64,000 nt of DNA from contig NZ_NFHT01000003.1 in assembly GCF_002161445.1 (NCBI RefSeq), positions 62,001-126,000 of the forward strand, read 5' to 3'. Position numbers and translations under genes: made by a program. This document shows, piece by piece, positions 9,590 through 17,472 of the stretch. Each line of letters starts with the position of its first letter. Position 1 is the first letter of the stretch. The notes under the pieces are model-generated. The model ran no database searches, was not told the DNA's origin, and saw only the letters and a list, made by a program, of their open reading frames with translations. This DNA is from Alistipes sp. An66 (lineage in GTDB: Bacteria; Bacteroidota; Bacteroidia; Bacteroidales; Rikenellaceae).

Positions 9590-9625
9590 TAAAGCTAAAA
9601 GAACCCGTGGGTCCCTTTAGCTTTA
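9590..9625 (-). terminator. Hairpin terminator after the COX24-like gene
   Basis: Ten-base arms TAAAGCTAAA (9590-9599) and TTTAGCTTTA (9616-9625) enclose a G+C-rich inner pairing (GAACCC with GGGTCC). Read on the minus strand it follows the COX24-like stop by about 26 nt, and a short T run comes a few bases later (around 9581-9585). It separates the HU/COX24 unit from rng. Confidence 0.55.
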
Positions 9626-9651
9626 TCTATCGTTAGCACAAAGGTGCTACC

Positions 9652-9741
9652 CTACTTTTTCTTGTGGCGGTTCTTGCGAAGACGTTTTTTCCGCTTGTGG
9701 GTAGCCATCTTGTGCCGCTTATGCTTCTTTCCGTTTGGCAT
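9652..9741 (-). CDS. AURKAIP1/COX24 (bS22-like) domain mini-protein
   Basis: Only 29 residues: MPNGKKHKRHKMATHKRKKR and then LRKNRHKKK. More than half of the residues are Lys, Arg or His. The KHKMATHKRKKRLRK pattern matches the short Bacteroidota proteins annotated with the COX24/AURKAIP1 domain, the same basic segment found in mitochondrial mS38 and mycobacterial bS22, so a small-ribosomal-subunit protein is the likely role. That is inference from family; the sequence shows only an RNA-binding-like basic peptide. It lies 34 nt after the HU stop on the same strand and has a terminator-like hairpin behind it. It is easily missed in gene calling because of its size. Confidence 0.75.
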   Translation of the reverse strand: MPNGKKHKRHKMATHKRKKRLRKNRHKKK

Positions 9742-9775
9742 AGTGGTTAAATTTTAGAGGTTCTTGATTCTGTCG

Positions 9776-10048
9776 TTATTTCACCTTCGCCGCGAAGCTC
9801 TTGGCGGGCTTGAAAGCGGGGATGTTGTGTTCGGGAATGGTGATCGTCGTGTTCTTCGAGATGTTGCGGGCGACTTTCGTGGCGCGCTTCTTCACGATGA
9901 AACTTCCGAAGCCGCGAAGATACACGTTATTCTTCTGGGTGAGCGACGTCTTGATGCTCTCCATGAAAGCCTCGACGATAGCCTGCACCTGCACTTTCTC
10001 CACGCCGGTGCTCTTAGCGATTTCGCTTACGATATCAGCCTTTGTCAT
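9776..10048 (-). CDS. HU family DNA-binding protein
   Basis: 90 residues, the standard size. It is a nucleoid-associated dimer that bends DNA non-specifically. MTKADIVSEIAKSTG forms the first helices; the signature GFGSFIVKKRATKVARN leads into the DNA-embracing beta arm, which ends ITIPEHNIPAFKPAKSF, the PxFKPGK-like motif with Ala in place of Gly. It is transcribed from a TATATTTG promoter 46 nt upstream and is followed by the COX24-like mini-gene, as expected for a highly expressed housekeeping pair. Confidence 0.95.
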   Translation of the reverse strand: MTKADIVSEIAKSTGVEKVQVQAIVEAFMESIKTSLTQKNNVYLRGFGSFIVKKRATKVARNISKNTTITIPEHNIPAFKPAKSFAAKVK

Positions 10049-10093
10049 GTCTTATGGTATTTAAAATTAAGTTCATCCGAATGATTCGGAGTG

Positions 10094-10101
10094 CAAATAT
10101 A
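10094..10101 (-). promoter_or_regulatory. Promoter -7 box for HU
   Basis: CAAATATA on the plus strand, read as TATATTTG on the minus strand, matches the Bacteroidota TAnnTTTG box, 46 nt before the HU ATG. A TTGG sits at a 19-nt spacing (10121-10124) and an exact TTTG at 23 nt; the -33 box is therefore weak. Confidence 0.6.
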
Positions 10102-10352
10102 CGCTTTATTTGAATTTCCGCCAACAAACCGCAATTTTTTTTCACCTTTTTTCAGCGGAAGCGTACGGTTCACGCTTCCAGCACGATACCGGAACGAACG
10201 CAAATCCCGGGCCAAAAGGCGAAGCGTGCGGAATCGGCGCCTCCGCGCACGACCGTCCGGCGGATCAATCCGCCCGGTCCGGCAGCCGCGCGGGAAAACG
10301 AGGCTCCCCCGGCCGAAGAAATCCCGCCGGTCACCCAATAAAGCGCATGTTT

Positions 10353-10383
10353 TTTGCGTTTGATGGTAAAATCACTATTTTTG
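10353..10383 (+). promoter_or_regulatory. Bacteroidota promoter for the porX-like gene
   Basis: TTTG at 10353-10356 and TATTTTTG at 10376-10383 with a spacer of exactly 19 nt, a full match to the TTTG-N19-TAnnTTTG consensus. It lies 21 nt before the ATG. Confidence 0.8.
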
Positions 10384-10404
10384 TAATCCCAAAACCGATT
10401 AGGT

Positions 10405-11955
10405 ATGGTCAAAATACTCTGGGTCGACGACGAAGTCGAACTGCTCAAACCCCACGTCCTGTTCCTCCAACAGAAGGGATACGAGGTGGACACCTGCAAC
10501 AACGGGTACGACGCCATCGACATGGCCTCGGAAGGCTCCTACGATCTGATTATCCTCGACGAGATGATGCCCGGCATGACGGGGCTCGAAACCCTCCCCA
10601 AAATCAAGGAGGTGCGCCCCACGACACCCGTCATCATGGTCACCAAAAGCGAGGAGGAGAACATCATGGACAAGGCCGTCGGTTCGAAGATCGCCGACTA
10701 CCTGATCAAGCCCGTCAACCCCAACCAGGTGCTCCTCTCCATCAAGAAGAACGTCCACCAGCAGCAGCTCGTCACCGAACAGACCACGGCCGACTACCGC
10801 TCGGAATTCGGACGCATCTCCGCCTCGTTGCAGATGGCCGAGACCTTCGCCGACTGGTGCTCGCTCTACCGCAGGCTCACGGCCTGGGAGATCGAGCTCG
10901 GCGAGTCGACCGACGAGAGCATCAAGGAGGTGCTCACCTACCAGAAGACCGAAGCCAATCAGGAGTTCTGCAAGTTCGTGCGCCGCAACTACTACAACTG
11001 GATCAACCGCCGCTCGGACGACACGCCGGTGATGTCGCACACGCTCATGCGCACGAAGATCTTCCCCGTGGCGGACGAGAACCCGAAGACCACGCTGCTG
11101 CTGATCGACAACTTCCGCTACGACCAGTGGCGGGCCATCTCGTCGCTCCTGCGCGGCTACTACGACGTCCAGCAGGACGACTTCTACTGCGCGATCCTGC
11201 CCACGGCCACACAGTACGCCCGCAATGCGATCTTCGCCGGGCTGATGCCGCTGGCCATCGACAAGCTGATGCCCAACAAGTGGCTCAACGACAACGAGGA
11301 GGGCGGCAAGAACCAGTACGAGGAGGAGTTCCTGCGGCGTCTGATGACCCAGAACGGCAAGACGTGGAAATTCTCCTTCGACAAACTTGTGCGCCCGGAG
11401 CAGGGGCGCAAGCTCGTGGACAACATCCAGCGCATCTACGACGCCGACTTCTCCGTCATCGTCTACAACTTCCTCGACATCCTCTCCCACGCCCGCACCG
11501 AGACGGACATCATCCGCGAACTCACGGAGGACGAGGCGGCGTTCCGCTCGCTGACGCGCTCCTGGTTCGAGCATTCGGACCTCTACACGATCCTGCGGCT
11601 GCTCTCCGAACGCGGGCACACGGTGGTCATCACCTCGGACCACGGCACGATCCGCGTGGACAACCCGGTGAAGGTGACCGGCGACCGCGAAACGTCGTCG
11701 AACCTCCGCTACAAGACGGGCCGCAATCTGGCCTACAACTCCCGCGAGGTCTACGAGATCCTGCGCCCGGAGGACGTGCAGCTGCCGTCGAGCAACCTCA
11801 CGTCGAGCTACATCTTCGCCTACAATTCGGACTTCCTGGTCTACAACAACGACGCCAACCGCCATATCCGCTACTACCGCAACACGTTCCAGCACGGAGG
11901 CATCTCGATGGAGGAGATGATCGTTCCGTACATCGTTCTGAAACCGAAACAGTAA
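10405..11955 (+). CDS. porX: PglZ-domain response regulator, PorX type
   Basis: 516 residues. N-terminal receiver (1-125): acidic pair Asp8/Asp9, phosphoacceptor Asp52 in LIILDEMMPGM, the MVTKSEE switch region and Lys in LIKPV. It is followed by a linker and a PglZ/alkaline-phosphatase-fold domain with TTLLLIDNFRYDQW, LPTATQYARNAIFAGLMP and VITSDHGTIRVDNP. This is the architecture of PorX, which with the PorY kinase regulates type IX secretion in Porphyromonas and whose PglZ domain hydrolyses cyclic oligonucleotides. No PorY is visible nearby. The gene has its own perfect promoter and is followed at 7 nt by tsaE. PorX-like proteins also occur in species without type IX secretion, so a secretion role is not proven. 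Confidence 0.88.
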   Translation: MVKILWVDDEVELLKPHVLFLQQKGYEVDTCNNGYDAIDMASEGSYDLIILDEMMPGMTGLETLPKIKEVRPTTPVIMVTKSEEENIMDKAVGSKIADYLIKPVNPNQVLLSIKKNVHQQQLVTEQTTADYRSEFGRISASLQMAETFADWCSLYRRLTAWEIELGESTDESIKEVLTYQKTEANQEFCKFVRRNYYNWINRRSDDTPVMSHTLMRTKIFPVADENPKTTLLLIDNFRYDQWRAISSLLRGYYDVQQDDFYCAILPTATQYARNAIFAGLMPLAIDKLMPNKWLNDNEEGGKNQYEEEFLRRLMTQNGKTWKFSFDKLVRPEQGRKLVDNIQRIYDADFSVIVYNFLDILSHARTETDIIRELTEDEAAFRSLTRSWFEHSDLYTILRLLSERGHTVVITSDHGTIRVDNPVKVTGDRETSSNLRYKTGRNLAYNSREVYEILRPEDVQLPSSNLTSSYIFAYNSDFLVYNNDANRHIRYYRNTFQHGGISMEEMIVPYIVLKPKQ

Positions 11956-11962
11956 AACACGC

Positions 11963-12379
11963 ATGAAAACCATCCATATCACCTCGCAGGAGGAGCTCCC
12001 GCAGGTCGCACGGGCGATCATCGAACTTCTGGGCCGCCGCACCGTGGTGGCCTTCCGCGGCGAGATGGGCGCCGGAAAGACGACGCTCATCCGCGAAATC
12101 GCCGCACAGCTGGGCGCCACCGACACCGTGACGAGCCCGACGTTCGCCATCGTCAACCAGTACAAGGGGCAGGGCAACCGCCGCATCTACCACTTCGACT
12201 TCTACCGCATCGAGGATCTGCGCGAGGCCTTCGATTTCGGTTACGAGGAGTACTTCTACTCGGGGGACCTCTGCCTGGTGGAGTGGCCCGAGAAGATCGA
12301 GCCGCTGCTCCCGGAGAACGTCGTAACGGTGCGCATCACCGTCGACAGCGACACGACCCGCACCTTCGAGATCGAGTAG
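11963..12379 (+). CDS. tsaE: tRNA threonylcarbamoyladenosine biosynthesis ATPase TsaE
   Basis: 138 residues, standard length. It is the ATPase of the TsaBDE complex that makes t6A37 in ANN-decoding tRNAs. Walker A GEMGAGKTT at residues 33-41, the switch region TSPTFAIVNQY, HFDFYRIED and the C-terminal LVEWPEKIEPLLPE are all family signatures. It begins 7 nt after the porX-like stop, so the two are cotranscribed. Behind the stop lies a 200-nt G+C-rich tract with a tandem repeat. Confidence 0.95.
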   Translation: MKTIHITSQEELPQVARAIIELLGRRTVVAFRGEMGAGKTTLIREIAAQLGATDTVTSPTFAIVNQYKGQGNRRIYHFDFYRIEDLREAFDFGYEEYFYSGDLCLVEWPEKIEPLLPENVVTVRITVDSDTTRTFEIE

Positions 12380-12443
12380 CCGGGCTGCCGGACCGCCGGG
12401 CTGCAAAGGCTCCCGAGCCGCCCCGAACCGCCTGAACGCCCGG

Positions 12444-12522
12444 CCGCCCCGGGATCGACACCGGCCGAACCGCCCCGAAATCGACACAAACCGAAGCCGC
12501 CCCGGGATCGGCACAAACCGGA
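12444..12522. repeat. Three degenerate 26-27 bp tandem repeats
   Basis: Three head-to-tail units begin CCGCCCCG at 12444, 12470 and 12497. Each carries the core CCCCG(GG/AA)ATCG(A/G)CAC followed by an ACCG-type end. The flanks (12380-12443 and 12523-12560) are made of shorter related CCG-rich motifs. It fills the tsaE-SRPBCC intergenic space. Confidence 0.65.
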
Positions 12523-12579
12523 CCGACCCGGACGGCCGAAACCACCCCGACCCATCGACCCATCAAAATAACCAGAAAA

Positions 12580-12996
12580 ATGCAGGAATATATTTCGAAA
12601 CAACACCAGATTCTGCGCCCCGCGGAGCAGATCTATGCGGTCATCAGCCGCTTCGACAACCTCACGCCGGCGCTGGCCGACCGCGTCGAGGAGTGGCAGG
12701 CCACCGAGGACCGCTGCTCGTTCAAGGCCAAGGGCTTCACCGTCAAGCTCCGCATGGAGGAGCGGGAGGCTCCCAAACACGTGAAGATCGTGGGCGACGA
12801 AGGCGGCGTACCGGTCGACTTCGCCTTCTGGATCCAGCTGCACAAGGTCTCCGACACGGATACCCGGATGCGCCTCGTGCTGCACATCGAACTGAACATG
12901 ATGATGAAGATGATGCTCGGCTCGAAGTTGCAGGGGGCCATCGACCAGATCGCCGAGGGCATCGCCAACGCCATGAACCAGGCCCCGATGTATTGA
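12580..12996 (+). CDS. SRPBCC (START-like) family protein
   Basis: 138 residues with no signal peptide. The pattern of an N-terminal strand (EYISKQHQILRPAEQIYAVI), a helix (DNLTPAL), alternating strands and a long C-terminal amphipathic helix (LGSKLQGAIDQIAEGIANAM) is that of SRPBCC/polyketide-cyclase-like hydrophobic-pocket proteins. It is a cytosolic ligand- or lipid-binding protein of unknown substrate, common as a single conserved gene in Bacteroidales. It lies 200 nt downstream of tsaE across the tandem-repeat tract and is closed by a good terminator. Confidence 0.7.
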   Translation: MQEYISKQHQILRPAEQIYAVISRFDNLTPALADRVEEWQATEDRCSFKAKGFTVKLRMEEREAPKHVKIVGDEGGVPVDFAFWIQLHKVSDTDTRMRLVLHIELNMMMKMMLGSKLQGAIDQIAEGIANAMNQAPMY

Positions 12997-13000
12997 TGAC

Positions 13001-13037
13001 AAAAAACGGCTTCCGAAATTGTTCGGGAGCCGTTTTT
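13001..13037 (+). terminator. Rho-independent terminator after the SRPBCC gene
   Basis: AAAAAACGGCTTCCGAA pairs with TTCGGGAGCCGTTTTT around a short ATTG loop (one G-T-type mismatch), with a terminal T run on the plus strand and an A run at the other side. Confidence 0.85.
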
Positions 13038-13071
13038 CATTCCGGGGCCGGGAGGGAGCAGGCCGGAGAAG

Positions 13072-13383
13072 TCAGATCCGGGGTTTCTGCACCATGCGGA
13101 TCACCAGCGCGAGGGCCTGGATCAACAATCCGTAAATAACCGGGATGCAGGTCACGCGGAGACCGCCGGCCAGCACCGGGAAGGCAACCTCCCCGGCCTC
13201 CCTCACGAAACCCAACACCTGCGAGATGCCGAGCAGCGTATAGACGGCTCCGGAGATCAGGGCCAGCAATCCGATCTCCCGGACCCAGGCGGGAGCCTTC
13301 CAGGCCGCAAGCAGCAGGCCGATCAGTTCGAGGGTCAGCAGGGTCATGCCCCACAGTCCTCCCTCCATAAAAAGTTGGAACAT
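13072..13383 (-). CDS. Small MotA/TolQ/ExbB-like membrane protein
   Basis: 103 residues from the ATG at 13383. Three hydrophobic segments: about 10-30 (LWGMTLLTLELIGLLLAAW), 36-58 (EIGLLALISGAVYTLLGISQ) and 72-97. The opening FMEGGLWGMTLLTLEL and the second half with GGLRV...YGLLI resemble the conserved membrane core of ExbB/TolQ/MotA proton channels, but at half the usual length and with no ExbD/TolR partner nearby. The longer open frame upstream was rejected because the promoter TATCTTTG lies 44 nt before this ATG, inside that extension. The proton-channel relationship is a sequence-pattern inference; a stand-alone function is unknown. Confidence 0.6.
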   Translation of the reverse strand: MFQLFMEGGLWGMTLLTLELIGLLLAAWKAPAWVREIGLLALISGAVYTLLGISQVLGFVREAGEVAFPVLAGGLRVTCIPVIYGLLIQALALVIRMVQKPRI

Positions 13384-13426
13384 ACGTGCTTGTTTTTTGA
13401 GTGTTTTACGGGACAATTCCCGAATA

Positions 13427-13459
13427 CAAAGATAGACGGCAGGGAGGTCCCGAAGCAAA
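13427..13459 (-). promoter_or_regulatory. Promoter of the ExbB-like gene
   Basis: On the minus strand TTTG (13459-13456), a 21-nt spacer and TATCTTTG (13434-13427), matching the Bacteroidota consensus, 44 nt before the ATG at 13383. Confidence 0.7.
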
Positions 13460-13563
13460 AAATCGGGCCGTCGAAACCCGTCGTCATTCGGTAGAAACCC
13501 GCTGAAAGAGGCTTCCGGGTCGGTTTCATCACGCAGCGGCATCGTCTCCCGCGAAAATTCACC

Positions 13564-13571
13564 TATATTTG
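13564..13571 (+). promoter_or_regulatory. Promoter -7 box of the LytTR gene
   Basis: TATATTTG matches TAnnTTTG and lies 96 nt before the ATG at 13668. No TTTG is seen at the proper -33 distance. It overlaps the first possible start codon (TTG at 13569) of the open frame, which argues for the downstream ATG. Confidence 0.6.
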
Positions 13572-13667
13572 TACCGGACACAGAACGCGGTTCGGAAGCG
13601 CCCGATCCGAAAAGACCGGCGTCGCCTGCCACTGCGTTCACCTTCTATTTATCAAGCAATCTCCGCC

Positions 13668-14363
13668 ATGAAACAGAATCTTCCCCTTCTCTGGTGGCTC
13701 GTGTCGTCCATAGCGATCGCCCTCGTCTTCGGAGCGTCGGGATATGCGCCCGACCAGGCGGTCCTGCTCACCGTCTTCTTCCTGCCCGGGCTGCTGGCCC
13801 TGCGCTATTTCGTGCCGCAGCTCTCGCTCGGCAAGCGGCCGGGGGAATTCCTCAACGCCGTCTATCTCGTTGCGGCCGTCGTCGCAATCGAATACCTCGC
13901 CCTGATCTTCGGTCATCGGGTCGCGTTCGACACGCTCCCCGACACGCTCCCCGGAGCGGTCTTCCATCCGCTCTTCATCCTGCTGCTGATCGCGGTATTC
14001 ATCGTCCCGGAGCGGCTCATCGCACGCTACCTCGAACAGCGGCAGCCGTATGACGACACGTTGAGCTTCATCTCCGAGCGCCGCCGGATCACGCTCGACC
14101 CGGGGGAGATCCGCTACATCGAATCGAACGACGACGAGGTGTGGATCCATACCGCAGCGGGCGAAGCCTACCGCACGAAGACGCGCATCTCGCAATGGGA
14201 GGCGCAGCTCGACCGACGGTTCCTGCGCGTCCACCGCTCCTGGATCATCAACACGGAGCACATCGACGAATACCGCCCGAACCGCATCCGGATCGGGACG
14301 ACCGAGATCGAGATCTCGCGCAAATACAAGGAAGAGGTCCGCATCCGCCTCGGAAAGGAGTGA
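13668..14363 (+). CDS. Membrane-anchored LytTR transcriptional regulator
   Basis: 231 residues. The N-terminal half has four predicted transmembrane helices (about 6-26, 31-50, 62-82 and 100-122), and the C-terminal 100 residues form a LytTR DNA-binding domain: ITLDPGEIRYIESNDDEVWI, TKTRISQWEAQLD and FLRVHRSWIINTEHIDEYRP are typical LytTR strands. There is no receiver domain, so it senses through the membrane part or by itself. Start chosen at 13668 because the upstream frame opens inside the -7 box. It is divergent from the ExbB-like gene and convergent with the NUDIX gene. Targets are unknown. Confidence 0.85.
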   Translation: MKQNLPLLWWLVSSIAIALVFGASGYAPDQAVLLTVFFLPGLLALRYFVPQLSLGKRPGEFLNAVYLVAAVVAIEYLALIFGHRVAFDTLPDTLPGAVFHPLFILLLIAVFIVPERLIARYLEQRQPYDDTLSFISERRRITLDPGEIRYIESNDDEVWIHTAAGEAYRTKTRISQWEAQLDRRFLRVHRSWIINTEHIDEYRPNRIRIGTTEIEISRKYKEEVRIRLGKE

Positions 14364-14512
14364 CCCGCCACCGGGCTCCCGAACATCCGCAAAGCCCCGG
14401 CCGAAACGGCCGCGGAGAACGGTCCGGGCCCGTCTAAAAATCCGACGCCGCAACGTCCCGCCCGGACATTGCCCGAGCATCCTGCCATCACAGCATCCGC
14501 CCCGACGACGCT

Positions 14513-15115
14513 CTACCGCTCCATCGCTTCGGCCACACGGCGGATCGTCGGGAAGGCTTCGCGGACGTGTTCCGCAGCCTCCGCGGGCGTGCACCACACG
14601 ACCCGTTCGATCCCCTCCTCGGTCTGGGGGCACAGGGACGAGGGCCCCGTCGCACGGAGTTCGAACCAATGGGTCTGTTTCAGCTCCCAGCGTCCGGTCT
14701 TCGGGAACCAGTAGGCGTGCAGCGTCCGGCACAGCGGCCGCGCCGTCTCGCTCCGCACGCCCGTCTCCTCCTCCACCTCGCGCGCCGCACACGTCTCGAT
14801 GCTCTCGCCCGCCTCGAGGTGCCCCTTCGGGAGGTCCCAGCGTCCGTTGCGGCGGATCAGCAGCCAGCGCCCCGCGTCGTCCACGACCACGCCGCCGGCC
14901 GCCTCCACCCACGCGAACTGCGCCGCAAAGGCCCGGAACATCGCTTCGGGATCCGCCGAAACAACCGCCACGGAGTTGTACGATTCGAGAAAATTCAGTA
15001 TCTTGGGGCGCAATACGTCGTCGGCGGAGTGCGCCGCGACCGTATACCACGTCCCGTCGGGCGCCGCATCGGTAAAAAGCAGGGCCTTGTCGGCAAAATA
15101 GACGGTACGGTTCAT
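14513..15115 (-). CDS. NUDIX hydrolase
   Basis: 200 residues from the ATG at 15115. Residues 98-120 are a perfect NUDIX box (GHLEAGESIETCAAREVEEE, then TGV), preceded by RRNGRWDLPK, which marks the usual beta-strand before the box. The first 70 residues are an extra N-terminal domain not present in minimal NUDIX proteins. The enzyme should hydrolyse a nucleoside diphosphate linked to another group, with Mg bound by the REXXEE glutamates; the substrate is not predictable. The upstream extension MRFSYLF was rejected because the likely TATTTTTG box lies within it. Confidence 0.9.
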   Translation of the reverse strand: MNRTVYFADKALLFTDAAPDGTWYTVAAHSADDVLRPKILNFLESYNSVAVVSADPEAMFRAFAAQFAWVEAAGGVVVDDAGRWLLIRRNGRWDLPKGHLEAGESIETCAAREVEEETGVRSETARPLCRTLHAYWFPKTGRWELKQTHWFELRATGPSSLCPQTEEGIERVVWCTPAEAAEHVREAFPTIRRVAEAMER

Positions 15116-15140
15116 GTGAAGAGTCGTTTTTTCGGAATCC

Positions 15141-15148
15141 AAAAATAC
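15141..15148 (-). promoter_or_regulatory. Promoter -7 box of the NUDIX gene
   Basis: CAAAAATA on the plus strand, read as TATTTTTG on the minus strand, fits TAnnTTTG and lies 26 nt before the NUDIX ATG. No clear -33 TTTG. The divergent peptidase gene starts only 27 nt to the right, and no box for it was found. Confidence 0.55.
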
Positions 15149-15174
15149 GAATAAATAGGAAAACCTCAACGAAA

Positions 15175-17319
15175 ATGAAAAAAATCATCTGGATGATGGC
15201 TATTGCAGCTGTGGGGCTGGGCGCCTGCGACCGGCAGCGTCCCGAACCCCTGAAAATCGACAACGCCCTGACGCCGGAGGAGATCGCCGCCGGGCGCTTC
15301 ACCCCCGAGGTGATGTGGAAGATGAGCCGCGCGGGCGGCGCCGTGCTCTCGCCCGACGGAGAGCGTCTCGTCTACCAGCAGACCGACTACAACCTCGCCG
15401 AAAACCGCGGCGTGACGACCCTCTGGGTCGAGGAGCTCGCCACGAAGGCCGTAACGCGCCTGACCGACTGCACGTCGAACAGCCTCGCACCGCGGTGGAG
15501 CGCCGACGGGCAGCACATTTACTTCCTCTCGGACCGCAGCGGCTCGATGCAGGTCTGGGAGATGGCCCCTGCGGGCGGCAACGTGCGGCAGCTGTCGGAT
15601 CTGGCGCGCGACGTCGAGGGATTCGGCATCTCGCCCCGCGGTGACAAGGCGTGGTACGTGCAGCGCGTGCAGGTGGCCGACCGCCGCTCGGCCGACATCC
15701 ACAAGGACATGGACAAGTCGCAGGCCCGCATCTACGACGACCTGATGGTCCGCCACTGGGACTACTGGGACGAGGGCGAGCACCTGCACATCTTCGTCGG
15801 CGACTTCGGACCCGACGGTTTGAAGGAGGGTCGGGACATCCTCGGCCCGGAGGCTGCCTGGGACGCCCCGCTGGCCCCCTACTTCGACATGGCCGAGATC
15901 GCCTGGAACAACGCCGGAACAATGCTCGCCTACACCTGCAAACCGCTGACGGGCACGGCCTACGCCGTCTCGACCGACTCGGACATCTTCGTCTACGACG
16001 TCGCCTCGCAGCAGACGCAGAACATCTGCAAGCCCACCAACTTCAACACCGGAGAGAAGATCGAATCGCAGCAGGAGAACCTGCCGGGCTATGACAAATA
16101 CCCCGTCTGGTCGCCCGACGACCGGAAGATCGCCTTCCTCTCGCAGCGGCGCGCCGGCAACGAGTCGGACAAGGCGCGGCTCTTCCTCTATGATTGTGCG
16201 ACGACTGAAATGCGCGACCTGACGGCGGATTTCGACTACAACGCCATGAACGTCGTCTGGGAGGGCAACGACCGCCTGTGGTTCATCGCCCCGATCGAGG
16301 GGACGTACCAGATCTGCCGCGTGGCGACGGTCGACGGCGAGGTGGAGGTCCGGACCGAGGGCGACCACAGCATCACGGCCTTCACGACGGGCGGCGGACG
16401 CATGGTGGCCGAGCTGGCCACGATCTCCGCGGCGGCGGAGTTCTACGAGGTCGACACCGCCGACGGCGCCCTGACCCGGATCTCGGAGATCAACAGCGAC
16501 ATCTACGCCCAGATCCGCATGGGCAAGGTCGAGAAACGCTGGGTGCGGACCACCGACGGCAAGCAGATGCTCACGTGGGTGATCCTGCCGCCCGACTTCG
16601 ATCCGGCCCAAAAGTACCCGACGCTGCTCTACTGCGAGGGCGGCCCGCAGAGCGTCGTCGCAAACGGGTGGAGCTACCGCTGGAACTTCCAGCTGATGGC
16701 CGCGCAGGGCTACATCGTCGTGGCGCCGAACCGCCGCGGCGTACCTTCGTTCGGGCAGGAGTGGCTCGACCAGATCTCGGGCGACTACTCCGGACAGAAC
16801 ATCCGCGACTACCTCTCGGCCATCGACGACGTGGCGCGCGAACCGTGGGCCGACGAATCGCGCATGGGATGCGTCGGAGCCTCCTACGGCGGCTACTCGG
16901 TCTACTTCCTGGCCGGCTGCCACGAGAAGCGGTTCAAGGCCTTCATCTCCCACTGCGGCATCTTCGACTTCGACTCGATGTACGGCGAGACCGAGGAGCT
17001 CTTCTTCATCAACAACGACTACGGCGGCCCCTACTGGGACAAGGAGAATGCCACGGCGCAGCGCTCCTATGCCAACTCGCCGCACAAGTTCGTCGACAAG
17101 TGGGACACGCCGATCCTGATCTTCACCGGCGAGAAGGATTACCGCATCCCCTACACGCAGTCGCTCGAAGCCTTCACCGCAGCCCGCGTGCGGGGCATCC
17201 CGGCCCGTCTGGTCGAGTTCCGCGACGAAGCGCACCAGGTCTTCAAGCCCCAGAACTCGATGGTCTGGAACCGCGAGTTCTTCGGATGGCTCGACCGCTA
17301 CGTGAAAGGCGGCGAATAA
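15175..17319 (+). CDS. S9 family peptidase (dipeptidyl-peptidase 5-like), lipoprotein
   Basis: 714 residues. Signal with lipobox LGAC (Cys18), so the enzyme is lipid-anchored in the periplasm or envelope. An N-terminal seven-bladed beta-propeller with TolB-like repeats (VLSPDGERLVYQ, LAPRWSADGQHIYFLSDRSG, PVWSPDDRKIAFLS) leads into an alpha/beta-hydrolase domain with catalytic Ser570 in GASYGGYS, Asp655 in GEKDYRIPY and His687 in EAHQVF. The segment after the Ser (HEKRFKAFISHCG, then TEELFFINNDYGGPYWD) resembles DPP5 of Porphyromonas, which removes dipeptides with hydrophobic residues at P1. It probably feeds peptide uptake. Monocistronic, with its own terminator. Confidence 0.9.
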   Translation: MKKIIWMMAIAAVGLGACDRQRPEPLKIDNALTPEEIAAGRFTPEVMWKMSRAGGAVLSPDGERLVYQQTDYNLAENRGVTTLWVEELATKAVTRLTDCTSNSLAPRWSADGQHIYFLSDRSGSMQVWEMAPAGGNVRQLSDLARDVEGFGISPRGDKAWYVQRVQVADRRSADIHKDMDKSQARIYDDLMVRHWDYWDEGEHLHIFVGDFGPDGLKEGRDILGPEAAWDAPLAPYFDMAEIAWNNAGTMLAYTCKPLTGTAYAVSTDSDIFVYDVASQQTQNICKPTNFNTGEKIESQQENLPGYDKYPVWSPDDRKIAFLSQRRAGNESDKARLFLYDCATTEMRDLTADFDYNAMNVVWEGNDRLWFIAPIEGTYQICRVATVDGEVEVRTEGDHSITAFTTGGGRMVAELATISAAAEFYEVDTADGALTRISEINSDIYAQIRMGKVEKRWVRTTDGKQMLTWVILPPDFDPAQKYPTLLYCEGGPQSVVANGWSYRWNFQLMAAQGYIVVAPNRRGVPSFGQEWLDQISGDYSGQNIRDYLSAIDDVAREPWADESRMGCVGASYGGYSVYFLAGCHEKRFKAFISHCGIFDFDSMYGETEELFFINNDYGGPYWDKENATAQRSYANSPHKFVDKWDTPILIFTGEKDYRIPYTQSLEAFTAARVRGIPARLVEFRDEAHQVFKPQNSMVWNREFFGWLDRYVKGGE

Positions 17320-17337
17320 CCTCCGACCCCGGCCCGA

Positions 17338-17372
17338 AAAAGCCGTCCGGCAACCTCCGCCGGACGGCTTTT
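17338..17372 (+). terminator. Rho-independent terminator after the S9 peptidase
   Basis: Perfect 14-bp arms AAAAGCCGTCCGGC (17338-17351) and GCCGGACGGCTTTT (17359-17372) around a 7-nt loop, ending in TTTT. Confidence 0.9.
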
Positions 17373-17472
17373 CCCATTCCGAAACCGAACTGCGACACCC
17401 GAAAAAGCTGCAGATTCGTGATGAAAAACAGCGCGTTCGTTGAATTTATTTCCAAAAATCGAGACTCGCCCC

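Larger units (their letters stand above)
10049..10404. other. Divergent intergenic region between HU and the PorX-like gene
   Basis: 355 nt without a gene. It holds the HU promoter at its left end and the porX promoter at its right end. Between them are two inverted repeats: GGAAGCGT/ACGCTTCC (10157-10179, 7-nt loop) and GGCGGAT/ATCCGCC (10259-10274, 2-nt loop). Neither has a T run on the side needed for a terminator, so they may be operators or chance. No small open frame with a convincing start was found. Confidence 0.5.

Noticed and set aside
9391..9636. An 81-codon open frame between rng and the COX24-like gene
   Set aside because: It runs through the terminator hairpin at 9590-9625 and has no family features or promoter.
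10157..10179. Inverted repeat considered as a terminator
   Set aside because: No T run follows it on either strand.
10399..12186. A 595-codon minus-strand frame opposite the porX-like gene
   Set aside because: The plus-strand gene has the receiver and PglZ motifs and a perfect promoter; the antisense frame has none.
13569..13667. Upstream TTG start for the LytTR gene
   Set aside because: The codon lies inside the TATATTTG promoter box, so it cannot be in the transcript.
15166..17235. A 689-codon minus-strand frame opposite the S9 peptidase
   Set aside because: Composition of an antisense shadow; the plus-strand gene has a signal peptide, full catalytic triad and terminator.
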